The notes under the pieces: generated by a model
Databases searched by the model: none
The model's input: the letters and a program-made list of their open reading frames with translations, nothing else
Told to the model about the DNA's origin: nothing
Shown: positions 22,930-37,400 of the stretch, one piece after another
Layout: each line of letters starts with the position of its first letter
How positions within the stretch are numbered: the stretch's first letter is position 1
Program-made: the position numbers and the translations under genes
Assembly (NCBI GenBank): GCA_963555705.1
Contig: OY743190.1
Location: 11,135,501 to 11,199,500, forward strand
From: Ligustrum vulgare
Taxonomy: Eukaryota; Streptophyta; Magnoliopsida; Lamiales; Oleaceae
Length of the DNA stretch: 64,000 bases
Direction: 5' to 3'

Positions 22930-23351
22930 GCTTTCGAAATCATACAGAAATGACATCATGACTCGGTCAGTCCAGTGGAATAGGAATACACGAGAAATAA
23001 TGAAGCTTAATCATATCATATGCATTATAGTAACAAACACCTTTCCCACAACCTTTAAACCTAATAAAAGCTTGGCAACATGGACAGAGTCTATCTGCAA
23101 CTGTACATTCCTAACCTCTAAATCCATATTATTCACAGGGAAGCACAGTAGAGCATCAAAATAAGCTCCAAGTTAAAATACTGAGAACACATTAGCCGAT
23201 GGCCTTACTTAAAACTTCATCCATCGTGCCAGGCACTGATGTACCTTTATCTTGAAAAGATGTAAAAAGAAAAAACAGAAACCAATATCTTCGTCTATGA
23301 AGTATCCTGCAATTTACTCCATTTCACTGTGGAATGGGCAAGACGACACTA

Positions 23352-26300
23352 TCAAGACCCACCACTCCCTCCACCCTGACCCCCGCCGAGACCCAACACG
23401 GGCATGGACCGCTGTGCGAGTTCCAGTAACAGTTTTCTCTGAGGCTCACTGGTATGAGGAAGACTTGCTCGTAAAAGCTCAACGGGCATCTCCTTACTGA
23501 TGGCTCTGGTTGCATCAGACCCAAGAGTAGCTGTGTCTGCTGAGGCTTGAGCAAGGTAGGATTGCATAACCGAATCATATTTATTAAAGCAGTATTTTGT
23601 GAGGAGACCAAAGAATGCATCAAAAGAGGCCTGCCAATATTCTCTGATAGAAATGCTGCAGTTGGTAGCGGCATGAGGGTTTGTCAGTAGTTCAGTTGCC
23701 TTCTCGAGAACAGACTTGAGAATGACAGATGCCCCATCTCTAGTGGGGCTTCCAATTGGACGAAGAGGAGGATGCTCAGCTGAACAAACCACGGATGCAA
23801 GGCAGGAAGCAAGAGCTTTAAGCTCCATACTGTGGATACAAGATGACATGACTCTTGCAAGGCTGATTGTTGGTTCAGAAGCTCTAGGATCATCATGAAG
23901 GCCACCAAACAAGAATCTCAAATGACGAAAAACAGCCATGCAAACTACTCGGGTGAGTTCATCACCTGAAGAAAGAAGTTGAAGATATCTCGATAGGAAC
24001 TTCTGGCCCTTAGGAAGAGAAACTAACCTTAAGAAGACAAGATCATCTTCAGGAGCCAAATCCACTGTGTGGTCATTTTTCCTGAGAGGATCAACAAGCT
24101 GAAGGGATGATGCCAAGCCTTCTAACAGGATTTGCCTCCTTTGCCTTAACTGGGGCCCACCATCTTGGAGCTGATTAAAGTGTAGGAATCTATCAATATC
24201 ATCAACGTCAAGGAGGAGGGAAATGCCATCCTCAATGGTCACTCTAGCTGCAAGCATTGGCTCCTGTTCCAAAGGCTTCTCAAACAGTTGAGCGATACCA
24301 CTACCAGATGAATTTGGGGAATCAACTTCAAGAAGTGGACGGGGCCTGCGTATTGAAGAGAAGGAAAGCCTCCCAAGAGCATCAATCTGGAGAAAAGCAT
24401 GTGGCTCACTGTTAGTACGAGTCCTGGAAGAATTATCACGCAGATTAGTTGGGCAGAAATGGTGTTTCAACTTTGCGCCGGAATATGTTTTGGCCAGACA
24501 AGCTTGATGGTAATAATCATCGATGTAAGGATCATTGCTATGAGTAGCAGCAAGCTGCATTCTCACAATGTTTTCAATTTCATCTGCTGTCATGTACTTG
24601 GACTTGAACTTTGGCCACCTGCTATCACTCTTTTGGCTACCAGATTCAAACCCATGCTGAGAATATTGATTACCCTGTCTACTTCTCAGCATTGACATTG
24701 CCCTTGGATCTCTCAAATCAGCTAATCCAAGCATCTCTGAGTTATTTAACATCTGCGGTGATGCAGAAATGTAAGGATTGTGAAGTTGAGGCTGCAGCCC
24801 CGATAGATGGCCAAAGGATGGCTGCAACAGATGCTGAACTCTGTGTTGCTGGGAGTGCGGCTGTGGAGGCACTAAACCATTCTGATGGGGTAACTGCTCT
24901 GGCTGCAAACTATTGTTTGGGAGGCCAGGAAGCTCTACAGGATATAAAATAGGTTGATTCCCCCACTGGTTTTGGAGTTGACTATTAACTGGCAGACCAT
25001 GAGTTACCTGAGGCAAATTTCCCCCATACAGTGACCCGTGAGGTAAGGCGTTCATATGAAGCTGAGGATTAGAGAAAGAAGAATTATTGGGAGAAGCAGC
25101 TGCAATTTGGTGCGGGCCTGGGCGATATGCAAGATTAGGATGGCTAGAATGACCAATTGCTGAAGCCTGCTGTGATCTGCCATCTGTGGGATGATATGAA
25201 GTGAACGGCATCTTTGGAACAAGATTAGCTTCAATAGAATGGTGAGATCGCAGGTGTTGCTGTTGATGATGATAAGGGGGCTGATGCTGTGGTTCAGGGT
25301 GTGAAGATGTTCTGTATAAAGATTTGGACTCAATAAAGCGGTTAGAGGAAGAATATGGCTGCGATGACCATTTTTTGCTTTCCTCAGTGCTTGCAGCATC
25401 AAAAGCATGGTGATCAAACCAAATGGGTAAATCGGACCCTTGTGCCCATTCAGTGGCAGATGAACCTGAAACTTGATAACATGAGGAAAAATTTACAATC
25501 TTGATGGACCAACTAAACCAAATATTTACTCCTGATCCATATGTCAGATGCTCATGTTTGACTTTTCTCCACCAAATATGAACTTTTCCAAATTGTTTCA
25601 TGAAATTCACTATCCTTTTAAAGATGACAGACTATATTAGAAATCAGTTGGAAATTTTGCGATAAAATATAAATAAACTAACATACATTTCAGAGAAAGG
25701 ATGGGCTGGCCAAAAGTCTACTATGTCACGTAATGTAGATTTATTGTGTCTCTTACATTGAAACAAACTGAACGAGAATTTCATCGAACATGAGATATGC
25801 AACTACAGAAATTTAAACAAAGAATACTGATGCGTGTGATACAAAATTTGACAAAAAAGGAACCAAATTTTCATGTCTCATTTGCTCACGAGCATAACTA
25901 AAAGACCCGAATATATTTAAATAATATACGGCCTAAGATTTGCCAAGGGAGAAAGTCAACATAAATGATGATAAAGCCACAAACAATATGCAATATAATA
26001 ACCTGAGTCTGCTACATTAAGCCATTGACTTCATTACCAACTTCAAATATTGAATATGGCTTCCCAAAAACCTAGGCCTAATTCAATTTCTGATCTGCAG
26101 ATTTGCAAGGTTTAGGCCTAAGATTTGCCAAGGGAGAAAGTCAACATAAATGATGATAAAGCCACAAACAATATGCAATATAATAACCTGAATCTGCTAC
26201 ATTAAGCCATTGACTTCATTACCAACTTCAAATATTGAATATGGCTTCCCAAAAACCTAGGCCTAATTCAATTTCTGATCTGCAGATTTGCAAGGTTTAT

Positions 26301-29263
26301 TCACCGGGGTAACAGTACTTATGAAATACTGAGATGAACTAAATGGTTCGTAAATAACCAAAGCTTACTTGCAGGATCTTCCATATCATTGTCAACACCT
26401 ACATGGTTGCATTAGAGATTAAATATCCATCACTCCTGCTGCTGAGGTTATTATTAGTTTAGGAAGCTGTGACATAGTTAAAGCTTTGACACATGACTAA
26501 CAAGTTTTCATAATTATATAAAGCTATCCCTTGAAATTGGATGGTGGTAATTCAACGTTAAAAATGTACCCGGAAAATTTAGAAGATGAAATTCATTTAT
26601 GGCTATAATTATAAATCTTATACATACAAATTAATGTAAATGTGATTTTTATATATAAGTGCTAACACAAGCACGTGTGGGATTAATTAATAAAACAAAG
26701 AAACAGTCATGGAGCCTAGCAAAGTCAACTTGAGATGAGTTCTGTGCATTTGGCTTGTATACAGTTAAATGGAGAGTAGAGCCCAATCTGAACAAGCCAA
26801 GCTTAACTACATTACAAGGGTATTAGAGAAACCGAATGATGCACAAGGATTAAGATTGACGTATCATTGACATATACAGTTAACATAACCAAATAAACAG
26901 ACTAATCTCAAAGAACATGCACAACCAAATGAACATAATAAACTCAAAGAGTATGCACAGTATGATCCAACTCACTTTCTCTGGACCCCCAACCACCAAT
27001 AACTCCTGCAACTCCTGGCCCACTGACAGCTTTGTTTAACTGTGTATATATATACAAAAGATGAGATATCAGCCCATCCATTAGATATGAATAATTGAAC
27101 TAAGTAGTTATACCACAAGTATATGTATCCAAAAGTGTTACTAATCATGCCAAAGATTTGAAAAGTCTCAGCAGGTGTCATGGTTACCAACGAGATTACG
27201 TCAGATAACTAATGATGCAAATTCAATATATACTTTAAAATGATTCTCTCTTAACTACAAGTGCACGAACATAAATACTCTTTCAGAAAACAACACAAAA
27301 CATCCGCAAGCAAAGGAAAAGATCCTTCAGGAACTACAGGAAGAAAGCAGGGATCATCATCAAATAAAAATTATTTAACATCGGATCTGGAATGAAAGGT
27401 TTTCAAAAATTTTATATTTTTGGACGATACTTGAGATGTGAAAAGTATCCAGAAAAGGAATGACCATGAGAGGATGGCAGCAAGTCAATCCTCGGATATA
27501 AAGAGTCCAGTTTTTTAGTTTACGAATTCTTCTGTCCGGTTTCTCCAGTCTAGAGATAATATTATCAATTGTAGAACTGTAAAATTACTGTTATTTAGTG
27601 CAGAAGTTCTTTCCCTTTTACAATGAGACCACGACATAAATATCAAGTCCATGCATAATTATTAAAAAAAAAAAGGAGATACAAAAATGAATCCCTTTAT
27701 TTATTTTATAATTTTCATCTTGGTATAAACCAATCTCATTGTACCCAAAAAAAAAGGGACAAGACCCCTATTTAATCATCCGTATAATGCCCCCACCAAG
27801 AGAGAGAAAAGAACACAAAGAAAATGATTAAATAAATGTTGAAGACAACAATTTGAGATTCAACCCAATTTTAAAGTCACCATTGACTCTATTTATTGCT
27901 ACAGTAGGTGCATTATTTTGCTAAAAATCTTTAGTATAAGTGATGACTTACCTTTGAAAATGTGTCGGCAAGGTCATCAATTTCAGTCAAAGATCCCATG
28001 GATTCACCCTGAAAATAAAACGAAAGAAAAATCCCACAATGTTAGCAATAAAGTACGTGTGAAAGAAAACCATTGATCTTTAAAAGCATAAAAAGCAACC
28101 TCAACTTTGTCTAGTTGAAATCCTGCTTCATCAAATGCAACTGCAGGCAGATCATCCTCTTCATCTTCTAATCCACCAAGATCAACTTCCTCAACTAGAT
28201 CGTTACCAAAAAATTCATATTGTGATGCATCGAATAAAGCTAGTCCTGCTCCACCGAATAGATTTGAGTTAAAAATGGCGAATTTCAAAAATCATTTCTC
28301 GAACTTGTTAAGCAATATGATAATAATTCATGCACAGAAAAGAATTATGGACAATCTCATGATATGTCTCATTTTAAAATCGACACTTAATTTTTTTTGG
28401 AACGTAAAGTAAAATAGTTTGATACAACATGGAATTGGAAAAGGAAAATGTTATCCAATTCCATGTAAAATGTTTTCCACCATTTAAGCCTAAATTGTGC
28501 ATTATGGTGCTGTACATAGAAAATGAATTCTATGGAAAACGTGTCAATCAAAATAGAGGAAAATATTTTCGAAAATGTGTGCAATCAAACGTAAACTTAT
28601 ATTTTTTCATAATTTCAAAATAAGAATTGTATTGTAAACAACTTGGACAATAATTAAACGTACCTATTTGGAAGCAAAATTTCAACTCTAAGTCGGGAGC
28701 ATCTTTGGCTAAGCACAAAGTAACTAGGAAGTTTCTTCTTGTAGATTAAAAAAGTTACTTGTTTGAAAAGTGAAGTAGGGATTACTTTCAAAATATCTCC
28801 AGCTTTGACCAACAATGTAATCTATTTATTTTAATGACTTAAGTAAATAATTTTAAGCCATACAAAACAAGCACTAGATCAAAATACAAGAAAGCTAAAA
28901 CGAAAAAAAAGATTACTTCCGGGAAAAGCATAACATAACTCAGCTGCTCACAATAAATCACAGAGAACAAAACACCTTAGAAATCAATAATAATGAGGAG
29001 CTGACTGTTATGCAATGATCGACTGAGGATATTTGCAGACCTTTTTCTCACAGTAAAAAGAACAAGCATAGCTAAAGGATACCATTAGAAAATGAAGTCA
29101 ACGTGCTGAGAATTGACAAGAAGCAAATCTATCAAGAGTGAGCTCAAACATAAAAGATCATGTCACGTGTACATAGCAAACCTGTTGGATTTGCACCAAA
29201 TGGTTTAAGATCCTGAAGATTGGTGGATTCTATATTACTGCCCTCATCTTCAAATATATCCAT
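23352..29263 (-). CDS. PAT1: PAT1 homologue, mRNA decapping activator
   Basis: Pat1 promotes decapping and 5'-3' decay of mRNA in cytoplasmic P-bodies, bridging DEAD-box helicase, LSm1-7 and the decapping enzyme. Coding exons read here: 29263-29182, 28248-28100, 28008-27952, 27039-26976 and 25465-23352, all with GT-AG introns and a kept frame, giving 821 residues, near the size of plant PAT1. The N-terminus shows the plant-PAT1 block (DASQYEFFGNDLVEEVDLGG, LTEIDDLADTFSK). A long Q/H/P/S-rich linker follows, then the KSKYMTADEIENIVRMQL block near 410 and the helical C-terminal domain (from about 535). Exon 2 has a tandem GAGCAG acceptor. No break was found, so the gene looks intact. Confidence 0.93.
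25930..26299. repeat. Tandem duplication of 185 bp in PAT1 intron 4
   Basis: 25930-26114 and 26115-26299 are almost identical (one visible change, GAGTCTG/GAATCTG), abutting head to tail. The near identity suggests a recent duplication. It lies between coding exons 4 and 5 and adds no exon. Confidence 0.92.
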
Positions 29264-29753
29264 TCGAGAACCTTCTGCTCAAATAACACTTTAAAACCCA
29301 AAATGTCTCAACCCTCAATAAGACAAGGATTCAAGAACCAATTATTTCAATTAGGAAATTTATATTTAAAAAAAAAAAAAAAAACCAATATCAAAATTTC
29401 AGATTTTTATAAATCTCTGAAATTTATAAAGAAGACCTGAAATTCCAAAACCTAAATAAGAAATTAAATTGAAAGAGCTATCTACAGCTGAAGAGAGACT
29501 AATTAATTAATAACAGATAAATTTCAGGGTTTCGAAGATCTGTACATTTAAATTGGTTACAGAAAATTATAAAACCCTCTATTGCTAAATTCGAATCTAC
29601 AAATTTTTATTTCTAGAGAGAGATGAGTGGTAGTTGCTTCAGTGTAATATATGTATGGCACTGTGGGTTCTTGATTAGGGTTGGGTGGAAGGGAGAGGAT
29701 TTGTGCCTTCTTATGGTGGGCAGAGGGAAAGCAAAAAGGGTAGACGGAAAAAT

Positions 29754-29767
29754 TTATATATATATAA
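29754..29767 (-). promoter_or_regulatory. Candidate TATA element of PAT1
   Basis: TATATATATATAAA on the minus strand, about 490 nt upstream of the PAT1 ATG. The distance allows a long 5' UTR, possibly with an intron. This is suggestive only. Confidence 0.35.
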
Positions 29768-29933
29768 TGCGAAAGAAATGGTCCCACTATCATAAACATT
29801 GGAAAAATTAGGCTTATTTGCACAAATAATCCCCAATTTAATGCACTAATGCAAAACAAGAACCTAAAATTTCATCCTTGGCATGAACGGAACCTCAAAC
29901 AAAGTTTTTTTTTTAGAAAAGTCGGTTTTTTAA

Positions 29934-30112
29934 GGCTTTGTTCAACTAGCATTTATAATTCAAATTATAATGAGCATAATTTTTCATACTATTTTTTAAT
30001 CATAAACATTTTTTCTTTTCTATTTTTAATCACAAATCTTACCTAGAAAATTTAAATAATACACTTTATAATTCAATTTAATTTCTATTTATTTCAGCCG
30101 TCAAACAGAGCT
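29934..30112. mobile_element. Tourist-like MITE
   Basis: TAA at 29931-29933 and 30113-30115. The ends GGCTTTGTTCAACTAGC and CTCTGTTTGACGGCTG (minus strand) are imperfect inverted repeats. About 180 bp and AT-rich, in the PAT1/YchF intergenic region. Confidence 0.5.
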
Positions 30113-30198
30113 TAAATCGAAAAGATTACAATACAATTTTTGAAATGAGTTTTCAAAAATTTATACTAAATAAGCCTTGGCGATTTTTTATACAATAA

Positions 30199-30373
30199 GA
30201 GCTTGTTTGGTAAGGATAAAATTTTTACCACAATTTTTCAAACTCAATCTTAACCATTCATTATTAGTCAAACTCATCATTTTTTAATTTTCAAACATTT
30301 TTAAATCACACATCCATAAAAAATCTAAAAGAAATTATAAAAATCAAAACTTTTCACATTACCAAAAAAGCTC
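30199..30373. mobile_element. Tourist-like MITE
   Basis: The left end GAGCTTGTTTGGTAAGG mirrors the right end GAGCTTTTTTGGTAATG (minus strand). TAA flanks both sides (30196-30198 and 30374-30376). The right-hand TAA also serves as the left flank of the next MITE. Confidence 0.65.
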
Positions 30374-30376
30374 TAA

Positions 30377-30890
30377 AAGTGTTTGATTTCCTTGATTTGC
30401 TTCAAAAGATAGAAAATATTTACCTTTTTTTGTCACATTTCTGTCTATTTGATAGGTTAAGATTTCCAAAGCAAGAATTTTCAACATTTTTCTTACGTGA
30501 CCATCTTTGCATTGATTACCTATAAAATATTTGCCCATGTTGAGTAGTTGAAATGTTTTCTAAATAACTTGGAAAATAATTTTAGTTTCGTTTGGTCATT
30601 TTTATTTTTGTTAATTGACCTATTTTCAAAAGTTAATAATATTATTATTAAGTACAAATGTGTGAAAACAATTTTTTTTTAATAAAGTAGCTAAATATAG
30701 CTTAATTTGTCATAACAAATTATGTAAATCAAACAACAAAACTTGAAAAAATTTCCACTTTTTCACATAAAAAATTAATTCAATCAAACACTTTCAATTG
30801 ATATTTTCACGAAAATAATTTTAGAAAATTTAATTCCCTGAAAATTATTTTTTTTCACCTATTTTTCAACTTTTCAATCAAACATTTCCT
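30377..30890. mobile_element. Tourist-like MITE, same family as 20253-20745
   Basis: TAA on each side (30374-30376 and 30891-30893). The ends AAGTGTTTGATTTCC and GGAAATGTTTGATTG (minus strand) are inverted. It shares the TTATTATTAAGTACAAATGT interior with two other copies in the window. Confidence 0.65.
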
Positions 30891-31063
30891 AATAAATACT
30901 TGAGTTGGAGATGAGAATAAAGTCCTTGTCCAGTTGGAATTGTCCTAGATAAGTTAGAGAAATTTTCATCGTATGGTTAAAAGTGGTTGAAAAATGACGA
31001 ATCCTGTAAGGTTAAAAATAAATTTGGAAAAAACATGAGGATCAAACAAGCTTTAACTTTTAA

Positions 31064-31198
31064 GCCCATGTTTGACCATTATGATTCAAATTTTTTTTTT
31101 TGTAGAATTCATTTTCAAATTACAATCAAATATTTTATTAATAAAATAATTTACAGATAAATCCATAATTTTTTCTTACTTTTAAATCAAACGTTCTC
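31064..31198. mobile_element. Short Tourist-like MITE upstream of YchF
   Basis: TAA at 31061-31063 and 31199-31201. Imperfect ends contain CATGTTTGACC and AATCAAACGTT. At 135 bp it may be a shortened copy. It ends about 230 bp before the YchF start codon. Confidence 0.4.
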
Positions 31199-31430
31199 TA
31201 ATCACCATTTCAAAGCTCATTTTGGTTGAATAATGGACTCACACGAAGGCTAAATAATAATTTTTCTTTTATATTTTGACAATTACGAATTGCCTTTAGT
31301 TTTAGATTTAAATATATTTATTTAATTATTTATTGAAGAATGCGAATATATCTTCCATTGCCGCCGCAGAGAATTAGAGCCACCACATTATAATCACTCT
31401 CGGCCTCATTTGGCCTCTTTCTCACCATTA

Positions 31431-34400
31431 ATGGCGAGAATAGTATGCTCAAATCTCATTCCTTCAATTTCATCACTACCACTGAAGCCTGCACTCCGAT
31501 TCCAATGGCCAAATCTTTCAAATTCTCCGATGCTTTTCATGAACAGGCGATTTTCGGCAGCTAAGATAAGCATGAGCTTGAAAGCCGGCATAGTTGGCCT
31601 CCCTAATGTCGGAAAATCCACTCTATTTAATGCCGTAGTATGTCTCTTTTCTGATTCCCGATCAATTGAATTAACTATAGGTTTTTTCTTTCCTTTTCGT
31701 GCTTGTTCATGTAGGAGTAACTTTTAGCTGGAAGTTATTATTTATTTATTTTTATTTTTTGTTGTACCGTGTTATTTAGTAATCAATTCTCTAAAATACT
31801 TACATTTTTTCTTTTTATTTGACTTCTAGTTAGGTTAATAGGTTGTTTGTCTTTACGAGTATTTGTAGGATAACGAGAATTTTGTTTATTAATAAATAAG
31901 AAGTATCTGCAGCAATGTTCCTGAACTATTATCTATTTTTGGGTGCAGCATCTTTAGATCATTGTTGTCCTCGTTTCTGATATACTATTTATTTTTGCTG
32001 CTTCTACTACCTATGTAAATGTTATTAAATTAGAAGATAATATTCCCCTCAAGCTTAAGCAAAATTTTGTGTTTGATGCTTTTTACTTTAACCTGCAAGA
32101 ATGGCTACATAATCTCAAGCTTTTATATTTTTTCCATATCTGATTGTATTTTTCTTACAGGTTGAGAATGGAAAAGCTCAAGCTGCAAATTTTCCTTTCT
32201 GTACCATAGAACCGAATGTAGGAATTGTATCTGTTCCTGATCCGCGTCTTCATGTACTTTCTGAGCTCAGTAAATCACAACGAGCAGTTTCAGCATCCAT
32301 GGAGTTTGTTGATATTGCAGGGCTTGTAAAAGGAGCTAATCAAGGGGAGGTGAATCTCCTTCACGTGTCTTCTTGGCTGAACTTTGTCAAGCTAATCAAA
32401 TATCACTCCTGCATTTTCCTCTGATTTGTTGCTTTTAGCTGTTGATTTTGTTTAGTATTTGATTGAAGATTAAGATATCTTATGTATCAAAAGTGTCTGA
32501 TTGCAGGGTTTGGGTAATAAATTCTTATCCCACATTCGAGAAGTAGACTCCATACTTCAGGTACTGCCTGTCTTCATCTTATTAGATTTTGTCTATAAAT
32601 TTGATGAATTTGTCAAGAACTTTTAGGAGCTGCAAAATGCAGAGGTGTTCCATTTTATTGTTTTCTGTCGTCTTTTATTGTCCTACCCGAAGGTGGGATG
32701 GTGTGTGGTGGGGGCACTGGGAGATCTATAAACGAAAATGGCTTTGTAATTAATCATCACATATCTATCTTGTCTCCCTAGATCCAAATTTAGCTGCTGC
32801 AACAACACAACTGAACCTTATGTCTTTATGATGGCGAAGAAGCATGCAGTAACATGAGCCAAAAAAAAAAAAAAAACAAGAACCTTATACATCTAATAAA
32901 TATTGTCTTACCATGAAGCTGTCCTTCATCTTTGCTGTTCAAACGTGGTATTGCACTCCAGTTTCAAATTCCCCACTGCCCTCTTTGACAAGCTTGCCCA
33001 GACATGTGGGTTTTCTTTATTCCGACTCAATAATCCCACTCGATTCTCTTAATTAGCCATCTAGATTAGTTGTCCTCTTTCTCTTTATTTCTTTTTCTTA
33101 ATTAATATTAGTCCAAGGAAAACAAATGAAGAAGACATTCAGAGATGGTGTTGTTCTAATGACTACAACTAATGAAGGCGGGGTTTGGCTCAAATTTCAA
33201 GATATTGGGAATATGTTGAAAAAATATGAGGAATTGTTGACATTCGATTCCATGCTTCCTACGCTTATAATTAACTTCTTCAGGTTGTCCGCTGTTTTGA
33301 AGATAACGATATTGTTCACGTGAATGGAAAAGTTGATCCAAAATCTGACATCGATGTTATCAATTTGGAGTTAATCTTCTCTGATTTAGATCAGGTATGT
33401 TATCAATTTGCTCTCTTGCAATTGCCATTTCCTCAAGACATGACAGGGATGCTATCGATAGTCCTCTTGTAAAAATAATTTGGGGGTTAAGATCATTTTC
33501 ATGGATTTGAGAGTTGACAAAAACTATTGATAAAACAAGGATTATGTGGAAAACATAGATACCAACTAACGCTATCATTTTGATCATTTTCTTTTTAAAC
33601 AACAGAACATATTTAGTGCCCTTATATATCGTTTTATGCCAATCAGTCAAACATTTCAGGATCCTTCACTTTTACTCTTAACTTAGTCATTCTCTTCTTC
33701 CATTTATAACACACCAATACCTAAGTACTTGGATTGATTTTAACATGTGTTTAAAATTGCTTTCCTTATTAAGAAATCAATAACTTGAGACTTGGCATGA
33801 TGTAGGACAGTTCTACTAGAGTACTAGAAATCTATTAATTCTATTACTAATAGTTTTAGCTCTTCATTCAAATTCTGCTGCTACACTAGGGCATTAGATG
33901 ATGCAAAACAAATGGATAGCGAGCCATCAAGTTTATGAAAGAATGTGCAAGCTCTTTCACTTTTGAAGATAGCCATCACATGTATGCCAGGGCTTCACAT
34001 CGGGTCAGCTCGTAAAAGCCCATTTTGGGCTCGAAGTCGGAGCAGGCCCCATATTCATAGTGCTAACAGTAGGGTTGGGTGTTTCGGTTTTCGGTTCAGT
34101 TATTGAAGGAACTGGAAGGTTCAGTTCGGTTTTGGTTCTCAAAACTCAAGAACCGAACGATTCCGATTCCGATCCAATTTCGGTTATTTTTCGGTTCTTT
34201 TGTTAAAAAAATCAACTTTGAGCAAATGTGAAAATGTATGCAAAAAAAAAAACAAATAAGCGTTGAGTCAAAATCTCTCAAACAAAATCATCCATGATGT
34301 AAAATATTCAAATTGAATATATTCAGGTTTTAAAGACATTAAAGATAGTTATAATATTTTGTATATTCTCCGTAGCAACTAGAAATGTAGGATATTTATC

Positions 34401-37400
34401 TTTTGATGTTCTATCTACTACTTATGCTTGAATGTCCGGATAATCTGAACTAAAAAATGATAATGATGGCATATAGACGCCTTTACCATAACATAAAATC
34501 ATTTAGGTCATTTGAACCTAGATATAATTTGAAGATAAAAATGAACTCTAATGAACTCTTATTTCAAACTTCAATGTAAAACCACAATTCATTAATGTAC
34601 CTTCACAAAAATCACATAGATGTCAAACCACATATCCTTCCCGAAATTAGTTTAGTACATATCAACATAACGGTCATTGTCTTAAATTGTAAATATTGCA
34701 CCAAAAAGATGCACTGAACGAGTACGCGTAAGAGACTAGACATCCAATTTTCTAAAATTGGCTCACAAAATTTCATGTAAAATGCAATACAATACGAACA
34801 ATTCAATAATTATCACAATACATCTAAATAAGTTGAATTTATACACTCTGTTATGTAAAGCAATACAGAAAGTGTCAAAAGTATCACGTGGGCTTAATTT
34901 TTAAATTAAAAATGTTCGATTCTCAAATCGATTTTTAAATAGGAACCGATTGTTTTCGGTTCTCCATTTTCAATTTTGGTTTGGTTTTGGTTCTCAATTT
35001 TCTCCTAAAGAACCGATCGGTTTCGATTTTTTTTTTTTTTTTGTTCGGTTCCGGTTTTTCTATCCAACCCTAGCTGGCACTATGTCTCATTATATAATAT
35101 TATTTTTATATAGAGTATGTAAACATTTATTTTTACACATAAGACGACATTATTATTTTCCAAAAAATCTGATTTTTAAAAAATAAAAATAAGATTATAT
35201 AGGTATGGCAGCTGGTCTGGTTTGGACCTTTATTTATAGGGCCTATGGTTGGACCATTTTGAAAAAAGGCAATAGGGCCCGGGCCAAACAGGGCCAGAGT
35301 GTTATTGATTGAGCCGGCATGGTTTGGTCAGCTGACATCCCTAATCACATGCATGAACAATAAGATAAACTGATGGGAAATACTCAAGGAACAATAAGTT
35401 CCTCAAGAGTCAAGACTGTAACTGAATTTGGAATTTGTGCCCTTTGAATTGCCGTACCGGATCAATCCGGAGGATTAATCAAATGATAGAGACCATATAA
35501 TACATTGTGTAGAATCATGACCAGAACTTTCTCAAGATTTGACATTTCCTCTTCTTGCTTTATCTATTTTTCTTTCATTTTTCTACAATCCTATCTTGGC
35601 TGTAGGTTATAAGACAAGATGAGCTGATTGAACTAAGTTGTGGCCTCTTCAAGTATGCAGGTAGAGAAGAGAGTGGAGAAACTGAAGAAAGGCAAAGCTA
35701 AAGATTCACAATCTAAAATGAAGGTGGAACTACTCTTGCCCCTCCTATAGTTTTCATGCTGTTCAGCATTTATTAGTTTTTAATGAAAAAACAAAGAACT
35801 AATTTTGGGAACTTGTGGTGGAATATGATTGATTACAGGAAGAAGCAGAGAAGTCTGCCCTGGAAAATATCTTACAGGCACTGATGGTTGGAAAACCAGC
35901 ACGATCTGTATCTTTAACGGATTTTCAAAAGGATGCTGTAAAGCATCTTTGTTTACTTACAATGAAACCTGTCATATATGTAGCAAATGTGGCAGAATCT
36001 GATCTAGCTGAGCCTGAAAGCAATTCTCATGTCAAAGAAGTTATGAACCTTGCTTCCGAGTTACAATCTGGACTAGTAACTGTCTCAGCACAGGTCTCCT
36101 GTTACCTTGTGGCTTAAATCTTGTCACTTTAGATTCAAAGCGCTCAAATTACTTTTTGTATTGATTTGGAGGTTCCATTGTCTCAATTACTTTTCTCAGC
36201 ACATTTAACCATTGTTCATGTCCTTGTGGTTACTTATAGCGTTTCAACTATACTTGGAATCTGTTTTGCTGCAGGTTGAAGCAGAACTTACTGAACTTCC
36301 ACCAGAAGAAAGGATCGAATATTTGAAATCTCTTGGCGTCGATGAAAGTGGACTGGGAAATCTCATTCGGGAAACATATGGGCTTCTGGGACTGAGAACA
36401 TATTTTACTTCTGGAGAGAAGGTGAAGTAAATGATGAACTGTTTTCAGAGTGATAAATGTTACACTTACTCTTGCTTAGTCAATTAACTTTATTTTCATT
36501 CTTCTTATAGGAAACAAAAGCCTGGACCATACAGGCAGGTATGCACCACTATGTTTGATGTTTGCTATATTTCAGACTTTGTGGATTGTCCCTGTAGATA
36601 CTGTAGCTAGACTCGCTCCAAATTTGTGTACAAAAGTATTTTGTTTTTGTCGGGCAGTTCTTGCATATAGCTTTCTCTCTTGTAATAAAACCTACACAGA
36701 ACTTTAGGTTTTTCTCAAGACTTCAAAAAGTTGGTATTGTAAATCGTAATTGTGGGATTATATCATAATCAGAAAAGTCACATACTATACTATTTCATTT
36801 GAGCGTATTAACCGAAATACTTATCTTTAATTTCTGCAGGAATGACTGCACCTCAAGCAGCTGGGGTTATACACTCCGATTTTGAGAGGGGCTTCATTAG
36901 AGCAGAGACGGTGCGCATTACTGTTAAAAATACTGAATCTCTCTCAAAAAATTTCTAATTATTGAGTTTTGCGAATAAAGGAGCTTTAACATGTAGATAG
37001 TTTAGTATGCAGTTTCAACAAGTATATACATGTTCATGCTTTTCAACACATAAGAATCAGTGACATACTGAAAGTCAGTTATTTTGATTTAAAATTCTCA
37101 TGAATTGACATTACAAGACAGCAGATTCTCATTATCTTCCTCCAAGAATCGATGACTTTTGAAATTTGAGCCGTTAAAATAAGATGAAAGAGGTTTATTC
37201 CCTTCTGAGCACTTCCATTGGAATTATCTATAGAGCATGTCTTTCTTTCTAGTTGCTGCATGTTTCCTTATTAGCAATAGTTTTCCTCGAAACTTTACAG
37301 CTATATTGGACCAGTGACTATGTTTCAATCCATATGTTTTATAGGTTGCTTATGATGATTTTGTTGCTGCTCGTTCATTTGCCGCTGCAAGGGAGAAGGG

